Shown: piece by piece, positions 1 to 9,710 of the stretch | How positions within the stretch are numbered: the stretch's first letter is position 1 | Layout: each line of letters starts with the position of its first letter | NCBI GenBank assembly: GCA_026027325.1 | Contig: JAMSLZ010000001.1 | Coordinates: forward strand, 930,001 to 994,000 | DNA from: Actinomucor elegans | Lineage: Eukaryota; Mucoromycota; Mucoromycetes; Mucorales; Mucoraceae | Direction: 5' to 3' | DNA length: 64,000 bases | Program-made: the position numbers and the translations under genes | The notes under the pieces: generated by a model | Databases searched by the model: none | Told to the model about the DNA's origin: nothing | The model's input: the letters and a program-made list of their open reading frames with translations, nothing else

Positions 1-255
1 CCTTCATTTGAGCAAGCAAAGACATCATCTAATCTACAAGCTATCGGTTGGAGAATTTTAGCATCAAGTATCCAGTAAGCTGAATTGCAGCACACAAACA
101 AAGTTGAAATTGGCGATGAAGATAGCATTGATGAAGATGATACTGATGCGGAGAATGATGAGAAAGTAGAACACCTCACAGTTAAACAAGTAATACTATC
201 AGAAAATAAAACACAAAATCGTATCAGTAAAGAGAAGGATGAAGATGAATTGTAA
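1..255 (+). pseudogene. Partial 3' end of a gene entering from the left edge, with an in-frame stop
   Basis: Frame 1 reads as coding-like sequence from the first base to a TAA at 253-255, giving an acidic C-terminus rich in Asp and Glu and ending in KEKDEDEL. One in-frame TAA at 76-78 breaks the frame. That TAA lies inside CAGTAAGC, which looks like a splice donor, but the nearby CAG at 88-90 would make a 16-nt intron, too short to be real. So this is either a broken gene end or a 3' exon whose upstream splicing cannot be seen here. I do not recognise the family. The amino-acid composition argues for former coding sequence; the rest is inference. Confidence 0.4.
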
Positions 256-639
256 AATTCGATAAGCAGTATTGCTCTCTCTTTTGTTGAATATAAGGAT
301 ATATGCGAAAGATTGTCGAAAGAAAGCGGTCTATTTATGGACGTCCATTTCCATGAAATTCTGAAAGTTTTTTTTTAAAAAAAATTGACATTCTACTGCT
401 AGTATAGTGTTTCTAGCGCAATATCAGATACACAATTCTTAAAAGAAACCAATGTAGTTAAACTCAAACCAATTGTTTTGGATATAACCAACTATCAAAT
501 ATACATCAACAAATTTCAAAAAAAAAAAAAAAAAATATCTTGATGAAAATATTAAAATCTTTAATTCTGAAAGTTTTGGAAGTCTAAAGTAATAATAAAG
601 AGACAATAGGGACATGTTCACACATAGTGAGGTTGTATT

Positions 640-720
640 TTATTTTACGAGTTAAAAGAAAGACCAAGAGCTCTCTATTGCACAACTTGAAATATAATAA
701 ATGCTATACGAGTGAATGCC
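640..720. repeat. Dispersed repeat, copy 1 (pairs with 36535-36610)
   Basis: The segment containing AAAGACCAAGAGCTCT and CTATTGCACAACTTGA recurs with a few changes at about 36540-36580. A further shared block, AAAACCGTCAATT, lies downstream of both copies (about 1180 and 36720) but at different spacing, as expected for an old element with deletions. Similarity was seen by eye only. Confidence 0.5.
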
Positions 721-1439
721 AGAATGACTTGATTGATAACTTACTAATAGTAGATATAGTCAAGGTATGACGTAAATAAAATTATATGAATATTATACTG
801 CGAGAACCATCAAATTCCTTTATTTACTCCATTGAAATTGATTGAGCTTAAGAACAGGAATTGTATCCATATCAACAAGCATTTGTACTTTACCGTACTG
901 AATTGTTAAAGTGTCAAAATCCATTTCATTAGAACTGTCATCGTATGCCAAAAGAGGTTTCACTGCAGAGTTATAGAGAATGAAGCCCATTATATGTTTT
1001 AGAGTTCAAAACTACATTTTATTGATCTAAATCAAATACAGTACAGTATCCCGTAAATAGCTTTCAAAAGTGTCTACACAGTGAACTTCTCTAGTTAAAT
1101 ACAACTTAGTTTAAAGGACAAATATAAAAGAATCTAAGGTTATCAATCAGAGTAACTAATAACACTCATCAATTAAGTATCTCAAAACCGTCAATTGGGT
1201 GAGGGAGTCTCCGCCCTTTGGATTTTGTTATGGCAGGATCTTACATTCTTTTTTTTTATTCAATAATCAACAATAATAACTATTCCTTGATTATGATAAT
1301 GGCTCTATAACATTCACTGAAGTAGTCGCCACTAGCGAATATAGACTGTACTGCGAAATCTACAGTTAAAACTAATAACTGATTAGTTGCTAACAATAAT
1401 ATATTATTGGTTATTGATTGTCACACGTTTATGTCATAT

Positions 1440-1545
1440 ATGAGCCGATCTAATAGTCCATTCCGATCATGGAATACAGATCAAATGCAACATTTAACGG
1501 ATCTTATCGAGAAATCTAATAATGCTGAAAATGTGACAATATCTA
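1440..1545 (+). repeat. Copy of short dispersed repeat family (ATTCTGA...GAGATCT type)
   Basis: A degenerate copy of the family described in the findings. It shows the order CCATTCCGATCATGGAATA, CAGATCAAATGCAACATTTA and TCGAGAAATCT, matching the order of blocks in the copies at 5187, 8155 and 52930. Confidence 0.4.
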
Positions 1546-1784
1546 ACCTCTAAGGCTACCTGATGGCTCTTCTCATTTTAGCACTTGACACCTATTCCAT
1601 TCTCTCCAAGTGATATGGCATCAGCTACCTGGATATGCATCGGTACCTACAAAGACCGGCAACAGTTGCAGATGGTCCAATATAATTTCTTCCAAATCTA
1701 CTACTAACTAAAAAACTTCCTTGATTTCTTCGCCAGCCTTACTATAAGTACTATTCTTTATGGGTTTGATCTCCTTTTTCGCAA

Positions 1785-1957
1785 TGGTCTCTCTCCTTTT
1801 ACCCCACCTTTCTTAGGGTCACGCCTCTTGTATTGGTTTCTCCAAAATCCACACAGTTAAACCGCTAAAACCCTGTTGACTCCGTTCTTTCTTTTGATTC
1901 TTTGTCCTTGATCTTATTAAAGGGATTTTTAGACTCTTCTTTCCTTCTGATCTAGGC
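1785..1957. repeat. Dispersed repeat of about 170 bp (second copy at 50876-51045)
   Basis: This block and 50876-51045 run parallel for most of their length. Shared anchors in the same order are TTTTACCCCAC or CTACCCCAC, TTGGTTTC, CACAGTTAAACC, CCCTGTTGACTC and ATTTTTAGACTCT. The copies differ by many substitutions and small gaps, so they are old. No reading frame is conserved between them in a way I can see. Probably a fragment of a decayed mobile element. Confidence 0.6.
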
Positions 1958-3612
1958 GTTTTTTTTTTTATAATAAATTCTTATTATTCAAATCTCTGAA
2001 ACCTAATTTGTATACTAAATCTTTGATTTTTGAAGGACATTAAAGACATTTTGAAAGTATAATTTTCAAGTAATATGGGTTGTTTACTATTGTGGATTGT
2101 AGAGTCTTATTTTATTTTTTGACCGAAGATACAAGTTATAGTCATATTTCAGTAAGTTTATAAAAACAGTTTTTCATCAAATAAATTTTTTTGGATTGAA
2201 GAAAATATAGTATATTTGTATGTCATTGGATGAATCATTCAGCCCTTCTTGAACTTTATTAATATTTTAGCGTTTCGATGCACTCAAGTGGTTAAAAAGT
2301 AAGTCAAAGTAAATGTGGTAAAATGACTTATCAACTGCCAGAAAACCTATGTAATAGTCGTAGTAATATAACCTTATATTATTCCCTCAATGGTATTATT
2401 AAATGCTTTTAGAGTTCTAATTTATAGTTCGACTTTATTTCAAAAGTTTTAGAGTATATATTGGAATTTTTAAGCTTAAGAAAAATTGGCTAGTCACTAT
2501 AAAACAAAGTAGATCATATACTAACACCTTGTCAAAAGAAATTCCATGACTTTAAAAGATATGTAATATAGCCACCATTTAACATGCAAATAAATTCTAT
2601 ATAATCGCTATTAATATATATTTTGTGTGTGTGTATGAACAAAAATAGAGAACTAAACAATGCATGATCATTTTGCTTTTGGTTTCGCGAAAAAATCCCT
2701 TCAAAAGGAATCGAAACGCTAGCCCCAAGTCATGTTATATATGAATCAATATGTTATATATTGGGTCATCACCCAATCACAGCATGATGAATACTTGAAT
2801 GAAGTTTTTCTTATATCTTTTGGATATCACCAATTCAACAACATCAAATAATATAACATTAGCTGCTAGGACTGGTTTGCTTTTGGGTCTAGCGGGCATT
2901 AAATAACAGCATAGTATGGCCTGTTATACTGGAAATTCACAAAATTTTGATCTACTAATAGGGAAAAAAATTAGATTAATTTCTCAGCATCTTAATTTAA
3001 TACGCTAATACCATTGATGTCAAGCCTTACAGCTACTCAATGATGAAGTTGAGGTTAGTCTGCAATGTGATGTTCTTTTTTTTCATTTCAATCTAAATTG
3101 GCTCGACCCGGACGATTGACCAAATGACACAGCCGGCAAATTGGCATCGGGAAGCACACTGGTATATCGGACTACAATTCAATTTAGATTGTTGATTCAT
3201 CTTTGGCTTCTTTGATTGGTATTTAACGGATATCATTCATCCTCTTATGTATGACAAAAGGATGAAGCATAAGACTTCGCCACAATGCAGATTGAGTCCG
3301 CTTTTCGTCTTTTCTCTCTCTATAGGATTAGAAGCAGTCTATACATTGGAAGTATCTTATCAAAAAGATGTACCGTTTTATCTGCAAGTGGAAAGAAAGG
3401 CAATAGTTTGAAGGACGCGTTAGAGCTGTGACGATCGAGACCTTTTTTTGATCCCAGGTCACCTAAAAGCTTTTTTACGCGGGGAACCAAACGAAAAACT
3501 CCCCTTTTTCCTTTCTTCTTTCTTTACATTTTGTCCTTTTTAGTCTTTTCTCCCGTTGAGTTCTTTCCTTTTGCTCTTACTAACTTTTAATAAAGGACAA
3601 AAAGGCTGAAGG

Positions 3613-4101
3613 ATGAGTTCTTTTAATCTGTTGGCCTTAATACTATCGATTGGAGCGGTAGTAGCACAGCAAAATAACGCAACTGAAACTCAGCATAGTA
3701 ACAGCACCAGCATCATAGCTTCCATAACTCCATCAATCAGCTCAGCTCCTATCAGCTCTACAATTACACATGCCGTACCTACAGTGCAGAGTACAGGATT
3801 TAATTCAAATGGAAACGAACAAAGTGGGAATCAAGAGAGCTGGCTCCGACAAAACAATAGATTTGTATTTGTCATTTTCATCGGCTTGTTCGTCCTAAGT
3901 ATCTTGATCTGGTATATATATCGTAGTGTAAAGGGGATGCGCAAGAGGTTAGAACAGGAAAACCAGGCACAACTCTACATGATGCAGCAAGCAACTTCAC
4001 CTCATCCTCCTCCTCCTACACAGAATAGAAATGATCGTGTTATTCCCGAACAAACTCTTCCTCCTCCAGCTTATAAAACTGAAGAATCTACACACTATTA
4101 A
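3613..4101 (+). CDS. Single-pass type I membrane protein with C-terminal PPAY motif, unknown function
   Basis: An uninterrupted 162-residue frame starting at an ATG. Visible parts are a signal peptide (about residues 1-18, ending AVVAQ), a Ser/Thr-rich ectodomain with two N-glycosylation sequons (N22-A-T, N30-S-T), one transmembrane helix (about 84-103), a basic stop-transfer stretch (KGMRKR), and a cytosolic tail rich in Gln and Pro. The tail carries PPAY at 151-154, the PPxY type bound by WW domains of Nedd4/Rsp5 ubiquitin ligases. By analogy with fungal membrane adaptors it could recruit Rsp5, or be an Rsp5 substrate or a wall sensor. I do not recognise a family. It stands alone in a gene-poor region, with a polypyrimidine-rich leader upstream. 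Confidence 0.7.
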   Translation: MSSFNLLALILSIGAVVAQQNNATETQHSNSTSIIASITPSISSAPISSTITHAVPTVQSTGFNSNGNEQSGNQESWLRQNNRFVFVIFIGLFVLSILIWYIYRSVKGMRKRLEQENQAQLYMMQQATSPHPPPPTQNRNDRVIPEQTLPPPAYKTEESTHY

Positions 4102-5186
4102 ATACTTAATCCCTATATCTAATTTACTCTCCTATCGTATAAAAAGGATGCCATGTAATATATATATTTTGTGTCTCACAACTATAATTTTTGATCAACA
4201 TAACATTACTGTGAAACAAAGCGGGCCGGTTTGAACGCCCCGACCATCAGTGGGGCCCTTTTAAAAAAGCTATGCAGTACCTAATCAAATAAAACAGTAG
4301 TAGTAATGCATTGATAAGAACACGACCATGAAACCAAACTGCCTATTTATAACTACTGAAAAAATATACTAAAGATATGCAACTAGTTGAAGATCTGCAG
4401 CAAACCAGTGAAGGGGGGTATTGTTCTCATTGTCAAAACATCAACAGCCAAGGTCCCATGAATACTCTTACTGATCAAAAAGAAACAGCCACTTATAGTA
4501 AATTAATTTGATTAACTCAAGAGTGATACAATTGTATCTTATCGCATGGCTAGATGGTTCTGTCCAGTTGAGTCAAGTGTAATATATGGAGTTTTATTCT
4601 AACTATTCTTGGTAGGATATAAAGTTCTTTTTTTATTATTATCGCGTAGATATCTCGTGTTATCTAGATTCAAGTTTCAGAAATCAACAAAGAAATGCAA
4701 CACCTACAAATCCCATTTTCATAGCCACCTGTCATGTGTGCGTTATTATCACTTTTCATTGTTCATTATTGAACAAGTGCAGATGTTGAATGATATCAGC
4801 CGAAACCATTCTAGATCGCATAAAGATCATGAACATGGCTTTCTGTACAACGTCTCACTAAACCTGGCTAACTCATCTCTTGTGTAGGTTATTAGTTTGT
4901 TATTATGTATCTGGACCAGGAGCCTCCAAAACAATCAATATGCTAGATGATTCAAGAATGTTTCAAATACTTATAACAGTACGCTCGGCTTTCGCTTCAG
5001 GGATACCATTACAAAAACATGCTCATCATACCGCCAAGACTAAGAAACCCCCTGAAGATTATTGGAACTAGACAGAAAAAAAAAGTAGTCATTTAACTAA
5101 TAATTATACATTATTAGCAAATGCGCAAAACATGTTGAATAAAACAATAACATCAGTAAGATCTTAGATCTTACCAGACGTAACTA

Positions 5187-5258
5187 CTCATTCTGAGTAT
5201 AGGCTACTAATCAAATGTGATGTTTGGCCGAGATCGGGAGAGATCGCTTGAGTTGATT
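5187..5258 (+). repeat. Copy of short dispersed repeat family
   Basis: One of the clearer copies. It contains CTCATTCTGAGTATAGGCTA, then AATCAAATGTGATGTTTGG, then CCGAGATCGGGAGAGATC. The same blocks occur in the same order at 8155-8240. Confidence 0.55.
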
Positions 5259-6553
5259 CCGTCCCCCATTTTTTTTTAAAACCTTAGCTTTTCGAAATAA
5301 TCAAGACTCAGAAAATTGGGCCTGGAAAATTGAAATTGTAATACAAAAGGTTATAAAAGCATTTATACCCTTTCCAATCTCAATACAAGTTGCAGGGAAT
5401 TATATCATCTTTCGAATGGTGTATATTTTGTATGACAGTAAAAAAAAGGGTAACACTTTGCTTTAGAAGGCTAAGACGTTATAACAGCCAGAGTTGTGTA
5501 GTTCCTTTATAAATTAGTATATGTATATTTAATTACACTATTAAGACGAGAAAGGTTCTTTCTTATAGATATATCCTGAATCTCAAGGTTATAATTTTGT
5601 TCAGCCACTAATGTAGACTCAATATTTGAAGGGGTTTTTTTTTTATCAAGGAACCATGAAAGTGTTCGCCTAGATTCCAATAGTCAATGAGAATAAACCT
5701 TTCTCAAATGTATAGTAGTATACCACATTTTTGGTGTCTACAGACTGATATCTATGAGAAAATTGAAATGATGATGGCATGGAAATCGTTTAATACAAAT
5801 TAACTCTTTCAATTAGCGATATGCTTTGAAAGGAAGTTTGCACTCTTTCGAATTATGTAAGAATTCTATAATGAAGCATAAAGTATTTCTTTGAAAAATG
5901 AATACCTTGGTAACTTGATAGAGCACTATACGTTAGCGAAAGTTTTTATTAAAGAGAATGCATCAAACTCTATAGATTCTCCAAAACTTAAAGCCATATA
6001 TTGAATTGCTGTTAGTCTAAATATGGTCTATTGATTTTAATTATGTTTGTCAAAAGTATCATGGAATCTCATGTTCAATTCGATGGCCAATATAGTTGAC
6101 ACTAATTTGTAATAGATTAAGGATAATTGTAGATAAACCTGTTTTAAAAAAACATGACTGAGGTGTTGTAGAGTTGAATGAATAGGTTCCAGTGCATATG
6201 ACGTAGTGATAATAAGCCAGTAAATGCTACTGTATACTTTTATTTAGAGATACATGTGAGTAACAGCTAATTTTATATATTCACTTATATTAAATCGAAA
6301 GCTGACTGAAACTCTATTGTATTTAATCAAACTTACTCTTATAAATGAAGCACATCTATCTGAACTATTGCTCAGTTAAGCCGTATCAAATATTCTGGTG
6401 GTATAATAATGCAATTGAAGAAATTCCGGATTGGCATTCGGGCCTCGAAATAGTGTGACTTGCGCTTAGACACAATCCATCAAATACAGAACTCGCTTCC
6501 GTGCTTCTATTGAACCCTCCTCTTATTACATACACTTTTTGCGCGTACGTACT

Positions 6554-6584
6554 ATCCATCCATCCATCCATCAATCCATCGTCC
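6554..6584 (+). repeat. ATCC tetranucleotide tract upstream of the P1 gene
   Basis: A short run of ATCC units (one as ATCA) ends about 50 bp before the P1 start codon, probably in the 5' UTR or core promoter. A very similar tract sits in the first intron of the other ribosomal-protein gene of this window (37403-37427). Confidence 0.6.
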
Positions 6585-6633
6585 ATGTGTGTATCGTCTA
6601 ACAAAAACCAATTTCATTTTGAAAACCTATAGT

Positions 6634-7073
6634 ATGTCTGCTGAACTTGCCGTCGTCTACGCTGCCCTCATCCTCGAGGATGACAATGTCGAAATCACCG
6701 TAAGTCATTTATAGCATTTTGTAAAAGAAGAGATCCAGATATTGACATTTTTGTGCAGGCTGACAAGCTCCAAACTCTTGTTGCCGCTGCCGGTATTGAA
6801 GTTGAACCTATCTGGTTCTCTCTCTACGCCAAGGCTCTCGCTGGTCAAGACCTCAAGGCCCTTCTCTTGAACGTCGGTGCCCCTGGTGCCGGTCCCGCTG
6901 TTGCTGCTGGTGCCGCTGGTGCCGCTGCCACTGATGCTCCCGCTGAGGAGGAGAAGGTCGAGGAGAAGGAAGAATCTGATGATGATATGGGTTTCGGTAA
7001 GCAATTTATAATCGCAAACAAAAATAATCTCGGGTAACTAATCATTTGTTATAATTTAGGTCTTTTCGATTAA
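6634..7073 (+). CDS. RPP1: 60S acidic ribosomal protein P1
   Basis: A stalk protein of the large ribosomal subunit that helps recruit and activate translation factors. Three exons: 6634-6699, 6759-6996, 7060-7073, giving 105 residues, the usual P1 length. The N-terminus [14 protein letters not shown] and the helical domain up to about residue 65 match the P1 rather than the P2 type. An Ala/Gly-rich hinge and an acidic tail follow. The spliced C-terminus reads [12 protein letters not shown], the near-invariant end of eukaryotic P-proteins, and it is completed only by joining the tiny last exon (14 nt including stop). This confirms the final splice. Intron 1 is phase 0 and intron 2 phase 1. The ATCC tract just upstream may be regulatory. 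Confidence 0.95.
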
Positions 7074-7382
7074 ACTGCTTAATCAAATCTGTTTTCATTT
7101 TCTCGAAAAATATAATAATAAACCAACCCTTTTGCTGGGAAGTTCTCTTGCTATGTTATCTTTGCGCAAAACTAGAAAGTAATTCTGTAAAAGTATCTGT
7201 GAATTGAGCTTGCTGTGGTTATATTGAAAGTTTTGGGGATTGTGAATGCTCATTTTATTGAAATAATTAATCTGAATTTACTGATTTGCATCTTTAAATA
7301 TATTTCATTCAATGAAGTTGGTCAAGCTAAAGTTGTCCTGCTCTACGCAGTCTTCGTCTATCTTCCATCTATTGAAAGAGAA
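7074..7382. other. Short convergent intergenic region
   Basis: A 309-bp gap between the P1 stop and the stop of the minus-strand Cox23-like gene. It holds the 3' UTRs of both; AATAATAAACC at about 7110 is a possible polyadenylation region for P1. Nothing else seen. Confidence 0.5.
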
Positions 7383-7646
7383 TCAGATTTCAATAACATT
7401 GAATTTGCTTGTCTGTCTTACCCATTTCTTTTTACATTCCTTATATTGCATAAAGTAGAAATCGCACTGTCTTTTGTCATAATTATTTTCGTCCAAACAC
7501 TTCATACTTTGCTTTTCTTCAAGGGCACATGGGTTCATATACTTGGTAGTTTCTTTAGCTTTAAATTTTTGGTTAAAATCCTTAGGTGTCGAAGGCTCAT
7601 CAAATTCAGGCTTTGGAGGTGGTACTGGAGGTTTTGTAAGGGGCAT
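7383..7646 (-). CDS. COX23: Cox23-like twin CX9C mitochondrial protein
   Basis: A small intermembrane-space protein of the CHCH type. Cox23 (animal CHCHD7) is linked to copper delivery and cytochrome c oxidase assembly. The 87-residue frame from ATG 7646 contains C40-x9-C50 and C61-x9-C71, the twin CX9C motif that is oxidised by the Mia40/Erv1 import system. It also has the conserved LDENNYDKRQC and YKECKKKW stretches typical of Cox23. The N-terminus is Pro-rich (KPPVPPPKP). The open frame extends 10 codons upstream without an ATG; that extension crosses a TTTGCATAG that looks like an acceptor, so an upstream non-coding or short coding exon is possible. It converges with RPP1. Confidence 0.85.
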   Translation of the reverse strand: MPLTKPPVPPPKPEFDEPSTPKDFNQKFKAKETTKYMNPCALEEKQSMKCLDENNYDKRQCDFYFMQYKECKKKWVRQTSKFNVIEI

Positions 7647-8035
7647 TCTTTTAATGAGAATGTGGAGTCTATGCAAATAATAAAAAAAAAGCTAGTAAAC
7701 TAATCACTTGCACGCGCAATTGTAACCCTGTCGAAAGCAGTCAATCCTTTGGCTCGTTAACGGAGTTTTAATATATCATGTAGTAGCTAGGGGCATGAAA
7801 CCAGTATATCTGTCAAAATCCAGTATGGCAAAGATAAGAGAATAAAATTGAGGTTTTTACCAAATGCAGAGCCTCATGCTGAACATGAATCTCTAAACCG
7901 ATGCCACAATAGATTAAGATCGACAGAGAGATCTACTGAAGAATGAATACTGTAATACAAGATGGAAATAACCATTCATTAGTAGTAAGCAAAACACGTT
8001 CATACTATTTATGTTAAATAATTATACTACAAGAA

Positions 8036-8240
8036 AATGCAGCTGATCATTCTGCACACAGACTAATAATGAGATCTCTTATTCGATCGAGATTGGTAGA
8101 GAGATCTAGAGATGAATAGATAATATAGATTAAAAGATACATAATGTCTTGCTAAACATTGTAGCCCAGTACCTTATTTGGATATGGACTAGTAATCATA
8201 TGTGAAATTCGACCGAGATCAGTGTAGGGATCTAAATGAA
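8036..8240 (+). repeat. Two direct copies of the short dispersed repeat family
   Basis: Copy one (8036-8115) contains GATCATTCTGCACACAGACT and ATCGAGATTGGTAGAGAGAT. Copy two (8155-8240) contains GGATATGGACTAGTAATCAT and GACCGAGATCAGTGTAGGGA. Both keep the family block order and point the same way. Confidence 0.55.
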
Positions 8241-8804
8241 ATTTATTAACTCAGGTTGCCCACAATTATAGATGCGACAATCGTTCTTGGAAGAATGCGA
8301 TATTAATTTCCGCCTAGTGTGGACATTATCCTCTGGTGATTCAGGACAGAATTGCTCAGTCTATCCATTCCAGAAAACTAATCTAGTAACAGTTAGAAAA
8401 GAAGCCGATCAGTATCTACTTTTTCGAGTTTTCTACATAGTCATCTTGCCGTTGGTATATTTACTGGCAATTTGCGCACAAATAAAAAAAATAAAAATAA
8501 AAATGAAATAAAAATAAATATAGTCAGTATAATCATCTTTAATGATGAGCTGAAAGACCTTTGCCTCAAGCCTGATAAATACACGGGTGCCCCAGGGAGT
8601 AAACAAAGCTGTTTCTAGTTGATGACAGCGAATAATAAGAACAATATGCGTAAAAAGAGTACATCATGATCAGGTACAAGACAAAAGGCATTTGAAGTAT
8701 AAAAGTCTAAATAACCATGGAAACCGATTGAATACTACTCATGTATCAGAAAAACTTTTACTTGTCTACAATATTTAAATATTCAGCGACGTGAGGATTT
8801 CTTC

Positions 8805-9215
8805 ATTTTTCAGGCTTCTCAACAGATCTTGGTCAAATGTCTTGTCAGACTAGTATGGTACTTGTTTAGAATGAATTACTTACCTTCAATGAGCTTTATT
8901 TCATAAAAGTACCACAAGTATATTTTATTTGCTATTGATAAGTGATAAATTATACACCTTTTATATTTCAATGTCGATTATCAATAGATATCTTCATCGA
9001 TCTAGTGATTCATATTCAGAATGAACTAATACCATTACTAGAACTCTCATTCAGCTGAAACGCAATGGATATATTTTTGTTACTGATGATTAATAATGTA
9101 TATGTATTTCATTATATAATATCTGTTTGTTGATAGATCTCTCAGCTGATCCTGGTTGAATCTTGTTTTAGATCAGCAGTTCATGCTAAGAATGAATCGC
9201 TACATCTGCTAGAGC
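8805..9215 (-). repeat. Three minus-strand copies of the short dispersed repeat family
   Basis: Read on the minus strand, segments at about 8885-8805, 9050-8995 and 9215-9130 each begin with a TTCATTCT block and run into blocks like TTTGACCAAGATC (first) or TCAACCAGGATCAGCTGAGA (third), as in the plus-strand copies at 5187 and 8155. Confidence 0.5.
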
Positions 9216-9710
9216 TTATATTTAGCTAAAGAACTATACGTATGATATATAATTGCTAGTTAATTAGTAGTAAACTACAGGTATGTCTGTATCATTTTAT
9301 TATCTTCAGATGCTTTCGGTCTTGATTATTCAGATAATGAGTAAATAAAAGCTTGTGTAATAACTTAGAGTCATCCTATTCGTCGAGAATTACTAGCATA
9401 CGTGCCTAGGCTCGCACACGTTACAAAAACGTAAATCTACGTTTAGCGAACGATAGAAACATGGTGATGTGTATAGCAGTGAAGACATTCTACAGATACT
9501 TTAAATTATAAATATGAACTATATGGTTGCATTTATGGTAATAAGTCTGTACCTGTAATGTCTAATATCCAATTGCTCTAAGCCATCTCTGATAAAATAC
9601 AGTCAAAAAAAGAATTAAACGTCACAAATTTACAATTCGAGCAATCGAAAGTTCATGTCAAAACTCTTTTTTCTGCGTACCGAAGCATCTTTTGAATTGA
9701 ATCAATAAAC

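Larger units (their letters stand above)
256..3612. other. AT-rich intergenic region with degenerate repeats
   Basis: No convincing gene. Open frames here are short and lack coding character. The stretch holds several dispersed repeat copies, listed separately. The last 250 bases before 3613 are pyrimidine-rich and probably contain the promoter of the next gene. A remnant of a mobile element is possible between about 1550 and 1960, but no intact transposase frame is visible. Confidence 0.5.
4102..6633. other. AT-rich intergenic region
   Basis: No supported gene. Small open frames with slightly protein-like composition occur at 4377-4511 (44 codons with a CxxC) and between 4780 and 5071, but none has splice support or a known family. 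A dispersed repeat copy lies at 5187-5258. The last 80 bases hold the 5' region of the P1 gene. Confidence 0.5.
7647..9710. other. Intergenic region dense in short degenerate repeats
   Basis: About 2 kb without a supported gene. At least five copies of the dispersed short repeat lie here in both orientations (8036-8115 and 8155-8240 on plus; 8805-8885, 8995-9050 and 9130-9215 on minus). A 79-codon frame at 8272-8511 starts with ATG but ends in a simple Lys/Ile-rich stretch and has no family resemblance. The Utp12 promoter is presumably within the last few hundred bases. Confidence 0.5.

Noticed and set aside
439..621. 60-codon minus-strand frame rich in Phe and Tyr
   Set aside because: Produced by poly-A runs in AT-rich DNA; no coding character.
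4216..4262. tRNA-like stretch on the minus strand (GGTTTGAACGCC and CGACCATCAG on plus)
   Set aside because: Resembles a T arm and anticodon-stem half, but the T stem has a mismatch and no 5' half or acceptor stem is present. At most a tRNA fragment.
7215..7703. 162-codon plus-strand frame with hydrophobic stretches
   Set aside because: Lies antisense over the Cox23-like gene, which has a clear twin CX9C motif; it is a shadow.
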